From: a bacterium
GTDB lineage: Bacteria > Pseudomonadota > Gammaproteobacteria > UBA6186 > Azoamicaceae
Length of the DNA stretch: 43,289 nucleotides
Direction of reading: 5' to 3'
Assembly: GCA_027364575.1 (NCBI GenBank)
Contig: DAHXPC010000015.1
Span: 1 to 43,289, forward strand
Part shown: positions 7,102-15,991 of the stretch, piece by piece
Layout of the letters: each line of letters opens with the position of its first letter
How positions within the stretch are numbered: the stretch's first letter is position 1
The notes under the pieces: model-generated
What the model saw: only the letters and a program-made list of their open reading frames with translations
What the model was told of the DNA's origin: nothing
Database searches by the model: none
Made by a program: the position numbers and the translations under genes

Positions 7102-8067
7102 TTATTTGGTGTCCTTTTCTTTGTCAGGCTTTAATTCTTGAAATGCAGCTTTTAAAAAATTAGATATTTTATCTTTTAATTTTATAAATGAAATCACCTT
7201 TCCATTTGTATTGTTATTAATTTCATGCTCTAAATTTCTTATAGCCTTATTTAATGATTCATATTCTGGATTTTTCCCAGCGTAGCCTAAAGCTTTTGCT
7301 CGCCCAAGCTCAGCTCGAGCATCCGTTAATAATTGAAGTGCTGCCTTAGGATCTTTGGCTAGCTCTTTTTCAGATTTCTCAATATATTCTTTTGCATTAA
7401 GTACAGGAAGGGGAAATATTTTATTGATAATAGCAAAAGATTTAAGAAGATCTTGTAATGCCTCTTTACACTCTTGCGTTTTATTAAGCTCTAATAACCG
7501 AGCAGCTTCTTTCAATCCTTCATCAAAAAATATGAGCGGCAGATTATATATTGAAATAACTAATTCACTTCTCAGTCTATCAAGTAGTGCGCGTGCGTCA
7601 GGGTATTGCACCATATTTATACAATGTTCTACATCTTTTCGAATTTCCCAAATTTCATCAATGTTATTTGGTGCAAAATCAACAACTGTAGCTTTTGAAT
7701 TAATTGGAAGCAAAGCATTTTCAGGATGAGTTGCTAATAACACCGTTATTTTCCCAATGGCGCGTTCAATAGCTTCTAATGCTTCCTTTTTATGGGTGGT
7801 ATCAATAGCAGTAATGGCCTTTTCCGTTTCTTTAACAGCATCCAATGACTCTTGCAAAATTAACTTTTTAAGATCATTTTGTGATTGACTGCGTTGGTGC
7901 TCAATCTCCTGTGAACTTTGTTTTTTTGCTTGCATAGACGATTGTGATAAAGAAGCAGTTCTTTTTTGTGAGGCATTTGAAGTTACTTGTTCTGCAAAAA
8001 TCTGTTGAAATGAGAAAGAAATAATTATGGCTATGATTAATTTAATTGGTATTTTTTTTATGCCCAT
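7102..8067 (-). CDS. YfdX-family protein, exported
   Basis: The 321-residue product starts with a clear Sec signal (MGIKKIPIKLIIAIIISFSF...IFA), so it is probably periplasmic. A Ser/Gln-rich linker follows to about residue 70. The helical YfdX domain then fills most of the rest, with family phrases LLPINSKATVVDFAPNNI, FPLPVLNAKEYIEKSEKEL and LLTDARAELGRAKALGY. YfdX proteins are small helical periplasmic proteins; in enterobacteria they are acid- and EvgA-regulated, and their function is poorly known. The start chosen has GGAGG 7 bases upstream; an ATG ten codons earlier lacks one. The gene stands alone, and I see no acid-response partner nearby. Confidence 0.8.
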   Translation of the reverse strand: MGIKKIPIKLIIAIIISFSFQQIFAEQVTSNASQKRTASLSQSSMQAKKQSSQEIEHQRSQSQNDLKKLILQESLDAVKETEKAITAIDTTHKKEALEAIERAIGKITVLLATHPENALLPINSKATVVDFAPNNIDEIWEIRKDVEHCINMVQYPDARALLDRLRSELVISIYNLPLIFFDEGLKEAARLLELNKTQECKEALQDLLKSFAIINKIFPLPVLNAKEYIEKSEKELAKDPKAALQLLTDARAELGRAKALGYAGKNPEYESLNKAIRNLEHEINNNTNGKVISFIKLKDKISNFLKAAFQELKPDKEKDTK

Positions 8068-8336
8068 ATTAAACCTCCGTATTTGGAAAGTGATCAACTT
8101 ATATTGTATATAATCTACAATTAAATAAGCAAATAATCATAATGCTAAGCGTTCTAACCCGCGCTTATATTAATACACACTATTGCTAGGGCTAACTAAG
8201 CTGGTAGTAGCTTTAATTAAAAATTTTTTCAATAAGAAATATTAGGCATTACTTGCGCATATTCACAGTTGAAAACTTTTAGTTAAATATTTAGAATATT
8301 AAATGTTGCTCAATAATATTAATCGAGCGGATTGTA

Positions 8337-8540
8337 TTGAAAACAGATCACCAGCTATATATTGAAATGGTTGAGAAATTAAAGTTTGACCCTCGGATTA
8401 ATCAAAATAATATTATTGTTGCAGTACACTATGCTGCTTTGACAATTTCAGCAGCAGGACAAGGAACCTTTTGCAGTAATAAATCTAATATTGCTTGCCG
8501 ACGCTTAGCCATGCGTCCAGTCATTTTCAGCTATTGTTAG
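8337..8540 (+). pseudogene. truncated BON-domain gene (N-terminal fragment)
   Basis: The first 40 or so codons, KTDHQLYIEMVEKLKFDPRI then IIVAVHYAALTISAAG, align with the start of the complete BON gene 1.7 kb away (KTDEQLYHEIIEKLNFSPEV). Both begin at TTG after a purine-rich site. Past that point the similarity ends and the frame runs on for 25 unrelated codons to a stop. This is a duplicated, truncated copy on the opposite strand. Expression of a 67-residue product is possible but is unlikely to fold as a BON domain. Confidence 0.6.
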
Positions 8541-9411
8541 CAAGTCTAATGCTTTCGATTATTGCCTTAAATCTTCAGATAAGGGTTCCGGAAGCAATTT
8601 GCTTATTTTGGCAGTATGCGACTCATCGGCTTCTAGATCTTCCAATATAACTGTATCAAGGCTAATGGTTGCTTGCACAAAACATATTCTTCCCCTGTAA
8701 TAAGCACGGGATTTAGGAGCTAAATTCAATCATAAACCACTATTTTCAATGAGCATTTGTTGAAATCCTCTATACAAAATCTTACCACTTATTGAACACC
8801 ACTTTTCAAATTTTGCTGTTTTTTGAAGCCCACTTGCAAAGTGTTGAAATTTTCTTTCACAAAAAAACTGGGTTGCTTAATTTAATAACAATCGAAAGGA
8901 AGATTAGGAAATTAAAACCCACTGATAATACCAGCCAACCTCATAAATCTGGGACATTTTTGCCATTTCTAACAAACTGAATATTAACACAGGTCGGTGA
9001 AATCCTCTTTCAAAACTGACGTTTGTTTAACTTTCCGCCCTTAAATGCAGCAAAATTTTCTTAGCATTATTTCAACCTATAATTGGAAGTCTAAGTAACT
9101 GAATTGTAGATGGTTTGTTAGCATATCAAGATAAGTGTATCTTCGCATTAAATTCAGATCTAAATAAGAGCATCTTACATTTTTTCTTAATAATGTCAGT
9201 TATTATTTTATTCTCTGGCTATTTTGCTCCATCCATTATCATAATGCGGATCATAAATGTCTTTCTCATTTTTATCTGGATATTATTTTCTTTATGATTG
9301 GATTAAAGGGCAAATTATTCACTCTAGAGATCCTACTAAGGGGATCGACATTTTTTTCGGTAGATTAATGCTTTTATTCAGAATGCCAATGTGTCGTGGA
9401 GTGATTTACCT
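8541..9411. other. 870-base stretch without an intact gene
   Basis: I see no complete gene. At 8559-8729 on the minus strand is a 56-codon open stretch that looks once-coding (APKSRAYYRGRI, TVILEDLEADE, LSEDLRQ, then stop) but has no start except TTG and no recognised family. Two related short sequences, TGAAATCCTCTATACAAAA at about 8760 and TGAAATCCTCTTTCAAAA at about 8998, may be ends or repeats of an old mobile element. From 9115 to 9410 hydrophobic frames lack ribosome sites. The stretch looks like decayed DNA next to the truncated BON copy. Confidence 0.5.
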
Positions 9412-10059
9412 TTATAGAATTGTCAGACGTTCATCCACTTCCTTAACCCCAGGTGCGGACCAAGCAATTTGCACAGCTTCCAACAATTCTGCCCAATTAC
9501 GCACTTTCCCTTTTAGAATGATTTTATTGCCCTGAATTTCCACATCAATATTATTCGCATTAATTAACGCATTTCTTTCAAATTCCTTAAGGATTTTTTC
9601 TTTTAAATCTATGGGGATTATCGCTTTGGGTTTTATTTCAATATAATTCGCAATCCCTTTAACCCCAAAAATATGGCATACTGCTTCTTCCGCCGCTAAT
9701 TTTTGATAATTCCAGGTTACTTCCCCTTCAAGTATCAGGTAACCGTCATCAACAAGAACTTTAATGTTATCAACAGGAATATCCGCGCGTACAGATAAAT
9801 TGTTTATTGCAGCTTTCGCAATGTCAGCATCACTACGGCATGCTGCTGGGGTGATTTTGATGTCATTAATGATCCCCTTAATCCCTTCAATACTCAGAAG
9901 AGCCTTTTGAGCGGCAATTTTCTCACTATAGATAACCACAGAGCCACCTAAAGTGGCAATTCCATTATGGACTGACACGGCGAGATCAGCCGTATTCACT
10001 TCAGGAGAAAAATTTAGTTTCTCAATAATTTCATGGTAAAGCTGCTCATCGGTTTTCAA
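9412..10059 (-). CDS. triple-BON-domain protein
   Basis: The 215-residue product has three BON domains in a row, at about residues 3-70, 78-143 and 147-213. Each shows the helix-strand-strand-helix-strand pattern with the central Gly: IATLGGSVVIYSEKIAAQKA, YLILEGEVTWNYQKLAAEEA and KIILKGKVRNWAELLEAVQI. BON domains bind phospholipid surfaces or other envelope parts, as in OsmY. OsmY is exported; this protein has no signal peptide, so a cytoplasmic or membrane-face role is more likely. The start is TTG with GGGAGG 6-7 bases before it. A GTG six codons upstream would place the ribosome site inside the gene, so I reject it. Confidence 0.8.
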   Translation of the reverse strand: MKTDEQLYHEIIEKLNFSPEVNTADLAVSVHNGIATLGGSVVIYSEKIAAQKALLSIEGIKGIINDIKITPAACRSDADIAKAAINNLSVRADIPVDNIKVLVDDGYLILEGEVTWNYQKLAAEEAVCHIFGVKGIANYIEIKPKAIIPIDLKEKILKEFERNALINANNIDVEIQGNKIILKGKVRNWAELLEAVQIAWSAPGVKEVDERLTIL

Positions 10060-10170
10060 TTTACACCTCCCCCCCACGCATAACAGCGTAGTTGAGTTCA
10101 GTTTATCAATTTATTATTGCAGCATTCAACTGTAAATACTTGCAACTTATACACCTATACGCCAGGCTTG

Positions 10171-10611
10171 TTAAGCCTCTATTTCTGTCGCTTCAAACAA
10201 ATAAAAATATTCTTTATCCCAACTACCAAAAACAAGTTTACTTAATAATAAATCACACTTTTCTGTCGTAATGGGTTTGGAAAAATAGCCATTCATACCG
10301 AGTTTTTTAGCTAATGCGCTCTGATGTCCTTCTTCATGATCCGTTATAATAACAATCGGGATGAAATTTCCAGAGTACTCACTTTTGATAATCTTAGCAA
10401 TCTTAAACCCATCAATATCCGGAAGTCTAACATCCAGCAATATAAGTTGATAACAATCGTTTATTTTTTCTAACGCTGCCTTCCCGCTGGAAACCCAATC
10501 GACGATGCAATCTTTTGCTTCTAATGCCGTTGTAGCCATATGGGCTGCAATAGAATCAGCTTCTATTACCAAGACTTTTATTTTTGGAAAATCGTCATTA
10601 AAATTTATCAT
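10171..10611 (-). CDS. stand-alone response regulator receiver domain (CheY-like)
   Basis: A single REC domain of 146 residues with the expected residues: acidic pocket in VLVIEAD (Glu17/Asp19), phospho-acceptor Asp60 in LILLDVRLPDIDGF, Thr90 in VIIT, and Lys112 in GYFSKP. There is no output domain; the last 20 residues are a short acidic tail. It could pass a signal by protein contact, as CheY or Spo0F does. No histidine kinase lies nearby in the window, so its partner must be elsewhere. The gene ends inside a 6-bp inverted repeat (10164-10178) that lacks a U-tract. Neighbours are unrelated. Confidence 0.85.
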   Translation of the reverse strand: MINFNDDFPKIKVLVIEADSIAAHMATTALEAKDCIVDWVSSGKAALEKINDCYQLILLDVRLPDIDGFKIAKIIKSEYSGNFIPIVIITDHEEGHQSALAKKLGMNGYFSKPITTEKCDLLLSKLVFGSWDKEYFYLFEATEIEA

Positions 10612-10828
10612 AGCGAATTATCTCTGAAATTTAATCAAATCCCTTTACACTATATTGAAGTAACATATCGTAACTAAAATTGAACATAACAGCCAATATA
10701 TCTTCGCCGATATGATATATGATAACCTTCCTATTTTCACCTTATTTATTTTAAGATACTCCTTTACTTTTTCAATTACCAGTCTAAAATTTGACTCAAG
10801 ATCGATGATTATGATTCAATAAGACAAT

Positions 10829-11086
10829 ATGAATAAAACTTTTGAAAAATATATGTTTTTTATCGGTTTTGCAGGACAAATGGTTTTTTACTTGCAAGCC
10901 TATAAAATATTTTCGCTTAAAAATGCAGAAGGCGTATCGCTTGTTGCCTTTGCTTTTGGACTCCTTTCAGTTTCAAGTTGGCTGGCATATGGACTCGTTT
11001 TAAAAGATCGCGTTCTGATTATTTCCAATATATTCGCCATAGTGGGCGCTTTGGCCGTTATTACAGGCATATTACTATATTCCTGA
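10829..11086 (+). CDS. SemiSWEET-type sugar transporter (MtN3/PQ-loop)
   Basis: The 85-residue product has three predicted membrane helices, the size of a bacterial SemiSWEET. These dimerise to form a sugar uniporter. The PQ-loop-like segment FAGQMVFYLQAYKIFSLKNA lies in helix 1 with Gln in place of the usual Pro, and EGVSLVAFAFGLLSVSSWLA forms helix 2. The gene stands alone, divergent from the receiver-domain gene across a 217-base AT-rich gap. The ribosome site is weak (AAGA 5 bases before ATG). Substrate cannot be told from sequence. Confidence 0.8.
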   Translation: MNKTFEKYMFFIGFAGQMVFYLQAYKIFSLKNAEGVSLVAFAFGLLSVSSWLAYGLVLKDRVLIISNIFAIVGALAVITGILLYS

Positions 11087-11363
11087 CCTACCTACTTAGA
11101 AAAGTTTGTTAATTTACTCTTTCTGTATACGATAAAGCCTAGGTGCTTATCAAATGCTTTCTTTTTATTCGTATTCAATAGAACTGGCATTCTTTTTAAG
11201 TTTTGGATTATTCCTGATACAGCAGATCTTACACAATCTAATACATTTGCCAATGGTATTTTCCCTAGTCAACACCCAACTTATAACGAGACAGATTTCT
11301 TTTTCTTCTATACAATAGAATAATATCTTTAAATTATTCTAAAGATAGCAGGTTAGGAAAACC

Positions 11364-11708
11364 ATGTATTATTGGCTATTTATGTTAGCTGCAATCATTT
11401 TCGAGGTGATAGCAGTGTTAACGATGAAGCATTTTGCAGAAAACTCGCCCGCCGTTGGGATGGGTGCAATGTATATGCTATTATTTTTTTCTTATGGCTC
11501 TTTATCCATCGCGATTAAACGCATTCCACTAGCCGTTGCTTATGGGATCTGGGAAAGTATTGGGCTTATCTTAATTACCCTATGCAGCGTCTTATTATTT
11601 GAGGAGCCTCTTAACTTTATACAGATAACCGGGATCGCTATCATTATTGCCGGTGCCCTTTTGTTAAAGCACGGTGGCTATAGATTAAAAATACGCGAAA
11701 AAAATTAG
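11364..11708 (+). CDS. mdtJ: SMR-family spermidine exporter subunit MdtJ
   Basis: A 114-residue, four-helix small multidrug resistance protein. Glu14 of helix 1 (IIFEVIAVLTMKHF) is the SMR proton/substrate residue. The phrase VAYGIWESIGLILITLCSVL with LLFEEPL matches MdtJ, whose pairing with MdtI gives a heteromeric exporter of spermidine in E. coli. The basic C-terminal extension is also MdtJ-like. It sits 9 bases upstream of the MdtI-type gene, so the two are co-transcribed. In a host cell such a pump could protect against excess polyamine; that role is inferred. Confidence 0.8.
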   Translation: MYYWLFMLAAIIFEVIAVLTMKHFAENSPAVGMGAMYMLLFFSYGSLSIAIKRIPLAVAYGIWESIGLILITLCSVLLFEEPLNFIQITGIAIIIAGALLLKHGGYRLKIREKN

Positions 11709-11717
11709 GATAAACGC

Positions 11718-12050
11718 ATGCTTCCCATGTATGAACATATTCATTTTTTTTACTTAGCCTTAAGTATTATATTTGAAGTGATCGCCAATATTTTAATAAA
11801 ATTATCGAACGGTTTTGAAAAAAAGCTTTATGCTTTGAGCGCAATGGCATGTGTATTTGGCGCATTTACAGCGCTTAGTTTTGCAATTGAAGGCATTCGT
11901 CTTTCGGTAGCCTATGCTATATGGGGGGGAATTGGGCTTGCCAGTACTGCATTATTAGGAATAAGCCTATTCAAAGAATGCTTAAGACCAACAGGCTGGA
12001 TTGGGATCGCCTTTCTTATATTGGGTGTAGGCTTAATCCGGGTTGCGTAA
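11718..12050 (+). CDS. mdtI: SMR-family spermidine exporter subunit MdtI
   Basis: A 110-residue, four-helix SMR protein and partner of the preceding subunit. SIIFEVIANILIKLSNGF carries the helix-1 Glu, and LSVAYAIWGGIGLASTA matches MdtI (SVAYALWGGFGIAAT). TGWIGIAFLILGVGLIRVA is the last helix. A ribosome site TTAGGA overlaps the end of mdtJ, and the start could equally be the second ATG three codons in. Convergent with the diguanylate cyclase gene; no terminator hairpin is visible in the 64-base gap. Confidence 0.8.
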   Translation: MLPMYEHIHFFYLALSIIFEVIANILIKLSNGFEKKLYALSAMACVFGAFTALSFAIEGIRLSVAYAIWGGIGLASTALLGISLFKECLRPTGWIGIAFLILGVGLIRVA

Positions 12051-12114
12051 ACTAAAATAATGCCATATTGATGTCTAATTTAACGATTGCCCGCGTAATC
12101 GGATTTCCCATTTA

Positions 12115-13557
12115 TTATTTCGATTTACGCTCTTCAGACATATAGAGTTGATGACTATTTTTACCTGATTTCTTTGCATGATACATTGCTATGTCTGCAT
12201 TTTTAATTAATATTTGCATATTGTCTCCATCCTGAGGAAAAAAACTAATTCCTAAACTGATTGTTACACATAAAATGTGCTCGTTAATGTTAACAGGCGC
12301 CTTTAACGTATCATTAACCCTTTTTGCAACTGTTTCAATATTTTTGATATCCACAGGATCTTCGACAATAATGATAAATTCATCACCACCAATACGTGCT
12401 AAAATATCGGATTCTCTCAAACCCAGCCGCAACCGCTTACCAACCTCAATCAGCAGCCTATCACCCACCTCATGGCCAAAATTATCATTAATATTTTTAA
12501 AATTATCGATATCCGCAAAAAGAATACTAATCGAAGTGTTTTTGCGTTTGGCACGGTTAATGGCATGTTCCAAAAGATGATGACAGTAATTGCGATTAGG
12601 CAATCCAGTTAGAAAATCATAGCTGGACATTGTTTTCAAATGTTTATTGGTGGAAAGCAATTTCTGATTTTGTTGATTCGAAAAGACATAATTTTTTTGG
12701 ATCTTATGCAATGAAAGTGCAGTTTTCCACAGGGATGTACTATAGATAAGAATAAACAATGTCACCATAATAACAAGTTGAAAATCACTGCCATAGAATC
12801 CTAAATGCTGGCCTTGCAATACTAGATAGCCTAAAACAGGAGGTATAAAAGTTGCCATTGGTAACAAACGACGGGCTAATTTCCCACCAATACTGTCCAA
12901 CGTTAATACGCTTGCCAAGCCTACATTAGGCTTAATTAAAAAAATTCCAATAGACAACACTAAAAAAGTTACAGAGGTATGCAAAGCATTTTGCGTGTAA
13001 TGTGCTATACCATCCAATGGGCTTACCCCATATGCATACACAAAAAGTGAATCCAGAGAACTTAAAAAAACTAAGATTGCTAACACTTGTGTTAGCCATA
13101 CTTTAGTATTTGATCGAATTGTTTTAAAACATAATAATGATAAGCTGCATAATAAAATATCCAACGCAGTAAGATGAGACATACGCCCAGGAAATGCTGA
13201 ATCTGCACTGTTTAGTGTTTCTTTCACAAAAAATTGATCAAGAAATAAATCAAGATCCAGCCAATATTCAGATAAAGTAAGGCTTGAAATCGCAATCGGT
13301 ACCCACAATAGACTATAAACAACAAGGCTAGGTTTTTTATTCAGCAGCAATAATAAAGTCAACCCAAGAAACATCAAACAAAGTGCGGTATTTAGTTTCA
13401 TGGTAACCCAATTGGAAGAAATACTTTTCAGTATTCCGATATCAAAAATCCATCCTATACAAACGGCAAAGCCAATAAAAGTTGTTAAAACTGCAGAATA
13501 TTTTGAGAAAAAATGATATCTGGCAATCATTTTTTCAGTACTACTGTCTACGAACAT
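12115..13557 (-). CDS. membrane-bound diguanylate cyclase (GGDEF)
   Basis: The 480-residue product makes cyclic di-GMP from two GTP. Residues 1-285 hold about eight membrane helices of a MASE-like sensor module; SNWVTMKLNTALCLMFLGLT is typical of such modules. The catalytic domain starts at DFLTGLPNRNY. It has an intact GGDEF (390-394) and DIDNFKNINDNFGHEVGD. RESD (381-384) five residues before the active site is the RxxD inhibitory site, so product inhibition is likely. No EAL domain follows. AGGGG stands 4-5 bases before the ATG. In this window a PilZ protein could be a c-di-GMP reader, although its binding motif needs checking. Confidence 0.9.
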   Translation of the reverse strand: MFVDSSTEKMIARYHFFSKYSAVLTTFIGFAVCIGWIFDIGILKSISSNWVTMKLNTALCLMFLGLTLLLLLNKKPSLVVYSLLWVPIAISSLTLSEYWLDLDLFLDQFFVKETLNSADSAFPGRMSHLTALDILLCSLSLLCFKTIRSNTKVWLTQVLAILVFLSSLDSLFVYAYGVSPLDGIAHYTQNALHTSVTFLVLSIGIFLIKPNVGLASVLTLDSIGGKLARRLLPMATFIPPVLGYLVLQGQHLGFYGSDFQLVIMVTLFILIYSTSLWKTALSLHKIQKNYVFSNQQNQKLLSTNKHLKTMSSYDFLTGLPNRNYCHHLLEHAINRAKRKNTSISILFADIDNFKNINDNFGHEVGDRLLIEVGKRLRLGLRESDILARIGGDEFIIIVEDPVDIKNIETVAKRVNDTLKAPVNINEHILCVTISLGISFFPQDGDNMQILIKNADIAMYHAKKSGKNSHQLYMSEERKSK

Positions 13558-13687
13558 TTTGCCCCTATTTCCTTATAACTTGGCTTAACGCTTTGGCCCT
13601 TTATAGGCCCGGCAGGTATAGTTATAAAGATAGCAAAAAGTTTCGGGATGTCAAGGAATTATCCACGTAGAAATTAAGGCAATTTTA

Positions 13688-14332
13688 TTAAAAACCCAGC
13701 TTTTCGAGAGCAAATGTGATGAAGCTGAACAATCCCTTTTTCCCCCTGACAGTGTAAAAAGAGCTCGTATAAAAACTTGCAATACCACTTACAAAGCCAA
13801 AAAGATGGCTCTCCCAAGAAACCCTTTCTTCTTGTGGGAAAATACCAAAAAATATACTGCCAAAATAGTATATGGCAAAAATTGCCACAAAAATGCTGGT
13901 AATGCCCGGCTGATAATACGCCATATAGACGATATAGCCAAAATAGCCCGAAACCAATCCACTGGCCCCGATGTGAATAGAACGACGCCCCAAAAGCCAA
14001 ACCAACCCGCCCCCGATTATTATTACCTTAGCGGTTAGCGTATAAAAGATTTTGAGATCTTGAGCTAGGATCGCTAAGCCTAAAACAAATAATGGAATAG
14101 AGTTAAAAAACAGGTGATTAAAATTTTGATGAATAATTGGGCAAATAATAATCCCCGTTAATCCTCGTACTCGGCGCGATTGGATCCCGTATGCATTTAA
14201 TTTTGATCCCGATAGCCAGTTGAGAATATTAATAACCCATAGAGCGCCTAAGCAAAGCGACCAAGGAAATAAATATAATTGACTGTTTTCTAAAAAAAAA
14301 CTTAGTTCATACGCAATATTTGAAAGCACCAT
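13688..14332 (-). CDS. rhomboid-family intramembrane serine protease
   Basis: The 214-residue membrane protein has six hydrophobic segments. The catalytic dyad is visible: Ser124 in IHIGASGLVSGYFGY and His176 in SWESHLFGFVSGIAS. IHQNFNHLFFNSIPLFVLG is the conserved His/Asn segment of helix 2, which helps form the oxyanion site. Rhomboids cut single-pass membrane proteins within the bilayer; bacterial substrates are mostly unknown. The ATG is preceded by AAGGAA. The gene is a single unit, convergent with nothing and tail-to-head with the cyclase promoter region. The last 20 residues are basic. Confidence 0.88.
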   Translation of the reverse strand: MVLSNIAYELSFFLENSQLYLFPWSLCLGALWVINILNWLSGSKLNAYGIQSRRVRGLTGIIICPIIHQNFNHLFFNSIPLFVLGLAILAQDLKIFYTLTAKVIIIGGGLVWLLGRRSIHIGASGLVSGYFGYIVYMAYYQPGITSIFVAIFAIYYFGSIFFGIFPQEERVSWESHLFGFVSGIASFYTSSFYTVRGKKGLFSFITFALEKLGF

Positions 14333-14498
14333 AGGTTCCTTTTACAAATTATATTAATACTCTTTTGTTTACAATAAAATGCCCATTGCTTGATGTTGGC
14401 AACATCTATCCACTTTTCCAATCGTGCCCACCTTTCCACTTCAGCTAAGTTTACTGCATTAAACGTGCAGTTACATGAATTAACAATTTATGTTTTAG

Positions 14499-14527
14499 TT
14501 GACTTAACTGTGTTGCCATGCTGTAAT
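14499..14527 (+). promoter_or_regulatory. sigma-70-type promoter for the 89-aa gene
   Basis: TTGACT, a 17-base spacer and TGTAAT, 62 bases before the start codon. This is a good match for a housekeeping promoter. Confidence 0.55.
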
Positions 14528-14589
14528 TGACCTATATCGATAGTGTAATAAAAATAACATTCATCATACTTTTTTAAGGAGAGGCCATT

Positions 14590-14859
14590 ATGTCAACACC
14601 CAGTGAAAAAATGAAATCTTTAATTAATGGATTTACACATCAGAAATTAAATAATGCAACCGGAACCGCTATTGTACCGGATACTACTATAGACGCGATT
14701 TTGGCAGGTGGATCTAATCACGGGGGGGCAATGGTAAAGGCCTTATCTGCATTCGAAGCCGCTGCTAAAAAAGCGGCAGAAATGCAAATTTCTAAGCCAG
14801 CCAAGCTCAATCACCAAGCTTTGAGCGTAAAAGAACGTATGAAACAATTTAATGGATAA
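14590..14859 (+). CDS. hypothetical 89-residue protein
   Basis: I do not recognise it. It is a small soluble protein with no signal peptide, membrane helix or cysteine. The N-terminal half is polar with a Gly-rich turn (AILAGGSNHGGAMV). The middle is a lysine/alanine helix (AFEAAAKKAAEMQI), and the end is basic. AAGGAGAGG before the ATG is a very strong ribosome site. With its own promoter upstream and a terminator 12 bases after the stop, it is a self-contained and probably well-expressed unit. Possible roles (secreted effector, DNA-associated protein) are guesses. Confidence 0.75.
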   Translation: MSTPSEKMKSLINGFTHQKLNNATGTAIVPDTTIDAILAGGSNHGGAMVKALSAFEAAAKKAAEMQISKPAKLNHQALSVKERMKQFNG

Positions 14860-14870
14860 AGCCCAATATC

Positions 14871-14903
14871 AGTGGGGAACTTTAACAAGTCCCCACTTTT
14901 TAT
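14871..14903 (+). terminator. rho-independent terminator
   Basis: An 8-bp stem AGTGGGGA / TCCCCACT with an 11-base loop, followed by TTTTTATT, right after the 89-aa gene. Confidence 0.85.
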
Positions 14904-15032
14904 TAGGAAAACCCTTATTACCTGCACACCTACTTATGCTTACCTATCCGGGATCCTATATCTGGCGATCGGTAAAAATTGCACTATATTTTAAAAGATG
15001 CCAATTTTTTATTAGCCAGAGCATGTGCAGAA

Positions 15033-15944
15033 ATGGAATTTATTCAAGAAACTCTTAAAATTATTCACAGCGAACATCCATTTAGGTTGATTTTAAACGA
15101 CATACTGACTAAGTTTTTACACGTCTGGAAATATGTCTTATTTAAAGTGGATAACCAGCCGATTGCTGTTTCAAATATTGTGATAAGTTTGCTTTTATTT
15201 AGCTTTGGATTTCGATATGCAAAACTTTTTAGTGGTTTTGTTCGCAATAAACTGTTTGTGAGTAACAAGCTTGACCAACATGCCGCCTGTTCCATAGAAC
15301 GTATTTCTTACTATTTATTCATTCTTGTGATGGGGTTTTTTGTATTAGAAATTTGCAATATCCCGCTTGCCACGCTAACCGTTATCGGTACTACCTTAGC
15401 CTTAAGTATCGGGCTAGGCAGCCAAAATATAATTAACAATTTTATTAGCGGGCTTATTATAATGATCGAAAAGCCCATCAAATTGGGAGATACGATTGAA
15501 GTAAAAAATGTCATTGGAAAAGTCATTCATATTGGCGCGAGATGTGTGAGTCTTTGTACAGAGGACAACATTAACTTGCTTATTCCCAACAGCAACATCC
15601 TCCAGCAAAATATTATTAACTGGACACTGAATGACACAATTTTAAAAATGAGCCTACCTATCTACATTCAAAGCAATAGCGCCATTGCAAAAACGGATGA
15701 GCTACTGTCAAATATCTTGAAAAATAATAATTTTATCTTAAAGAATCCTTCTCCTCGAATTTTATTGAGTGAAATTACAGAAACTTTTTTTGTATTTGAA
15801 ATGGAGTTTTGGATTAATTTAAACAATGAATTCGATAGAAAACAAGTTGTAGATAGCCTACATCGAACCCTAAATTCTACCTTTTCTGCCCAAAACATTA
15901 AAATCTCAAGCAAGGCAGAAAGCCTGTATACCGTCAAAAAATAA
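15033..15944 (+). CDS. small-conductance mechanosensitive channel, MscS family
   Basis: A 303-residue MscS-type channel that opens under membrane tension to release solutes after hypo-osmotic shock. Three helices precede the pore. The pore-lining helix 3 and following loop read IGTTLALSIGLGSQNIINNF, with the Gly/Ala packing of MscS; FISGLIIMIEKPIKLGDTIE leads into the beta domain. The cytoplasmic vestibule includes NLLIPNSNILQQNIINWT. Start uncertain: I use an ATG without a strong ribosome site; a TTG 18 codons upstream (14979) is also in frame. Single gene, no visible partner. Confidence 0.85.
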   Translation: MEFIQETLKIIHSEHPFRLILNDILTKFLHVWKYVLFKVDNQPIAVSNIVISLLLFSFGFRYAKLFSGFVRNKLFVSNKLDQHAACSIERISYYLFILVMGFFVLEICNIPLATLTVIGTTLALSIGLGSQNIINNFISGLIIMIEKPIKLGDTIEVKNVIGKVIHIGARCVSLCTEDNINLLIPNSNILQQNIINWTLNDTILKMSLPIYIQSNSAIAKTDELLSNILKNNNFILKNPSPRILLSEITETFFVFEMEFWINLNNEFDRKQVVDSLHRTLNSTFSAQNIKISSKAESLYTVKK

Positions 15945-15991
15945 TGGTTTTTCAAGCGAATAGCCACTCAGATCTGTTACGAGAAAATCCT

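Noticed and set aside
9257..9535. Hydrophobic open frame on the plus strand
   Set aside because: It runs into the well-supported BON gene on the other strand and has no good ribosome site.
10164..10178. Inverted repeat AGGCTT / AAGCCT at the end of the receiver-domain gene
   Set aside because: Six base pairs with a 3-base loop and no T-run on either strand; too weak to call a terminator.
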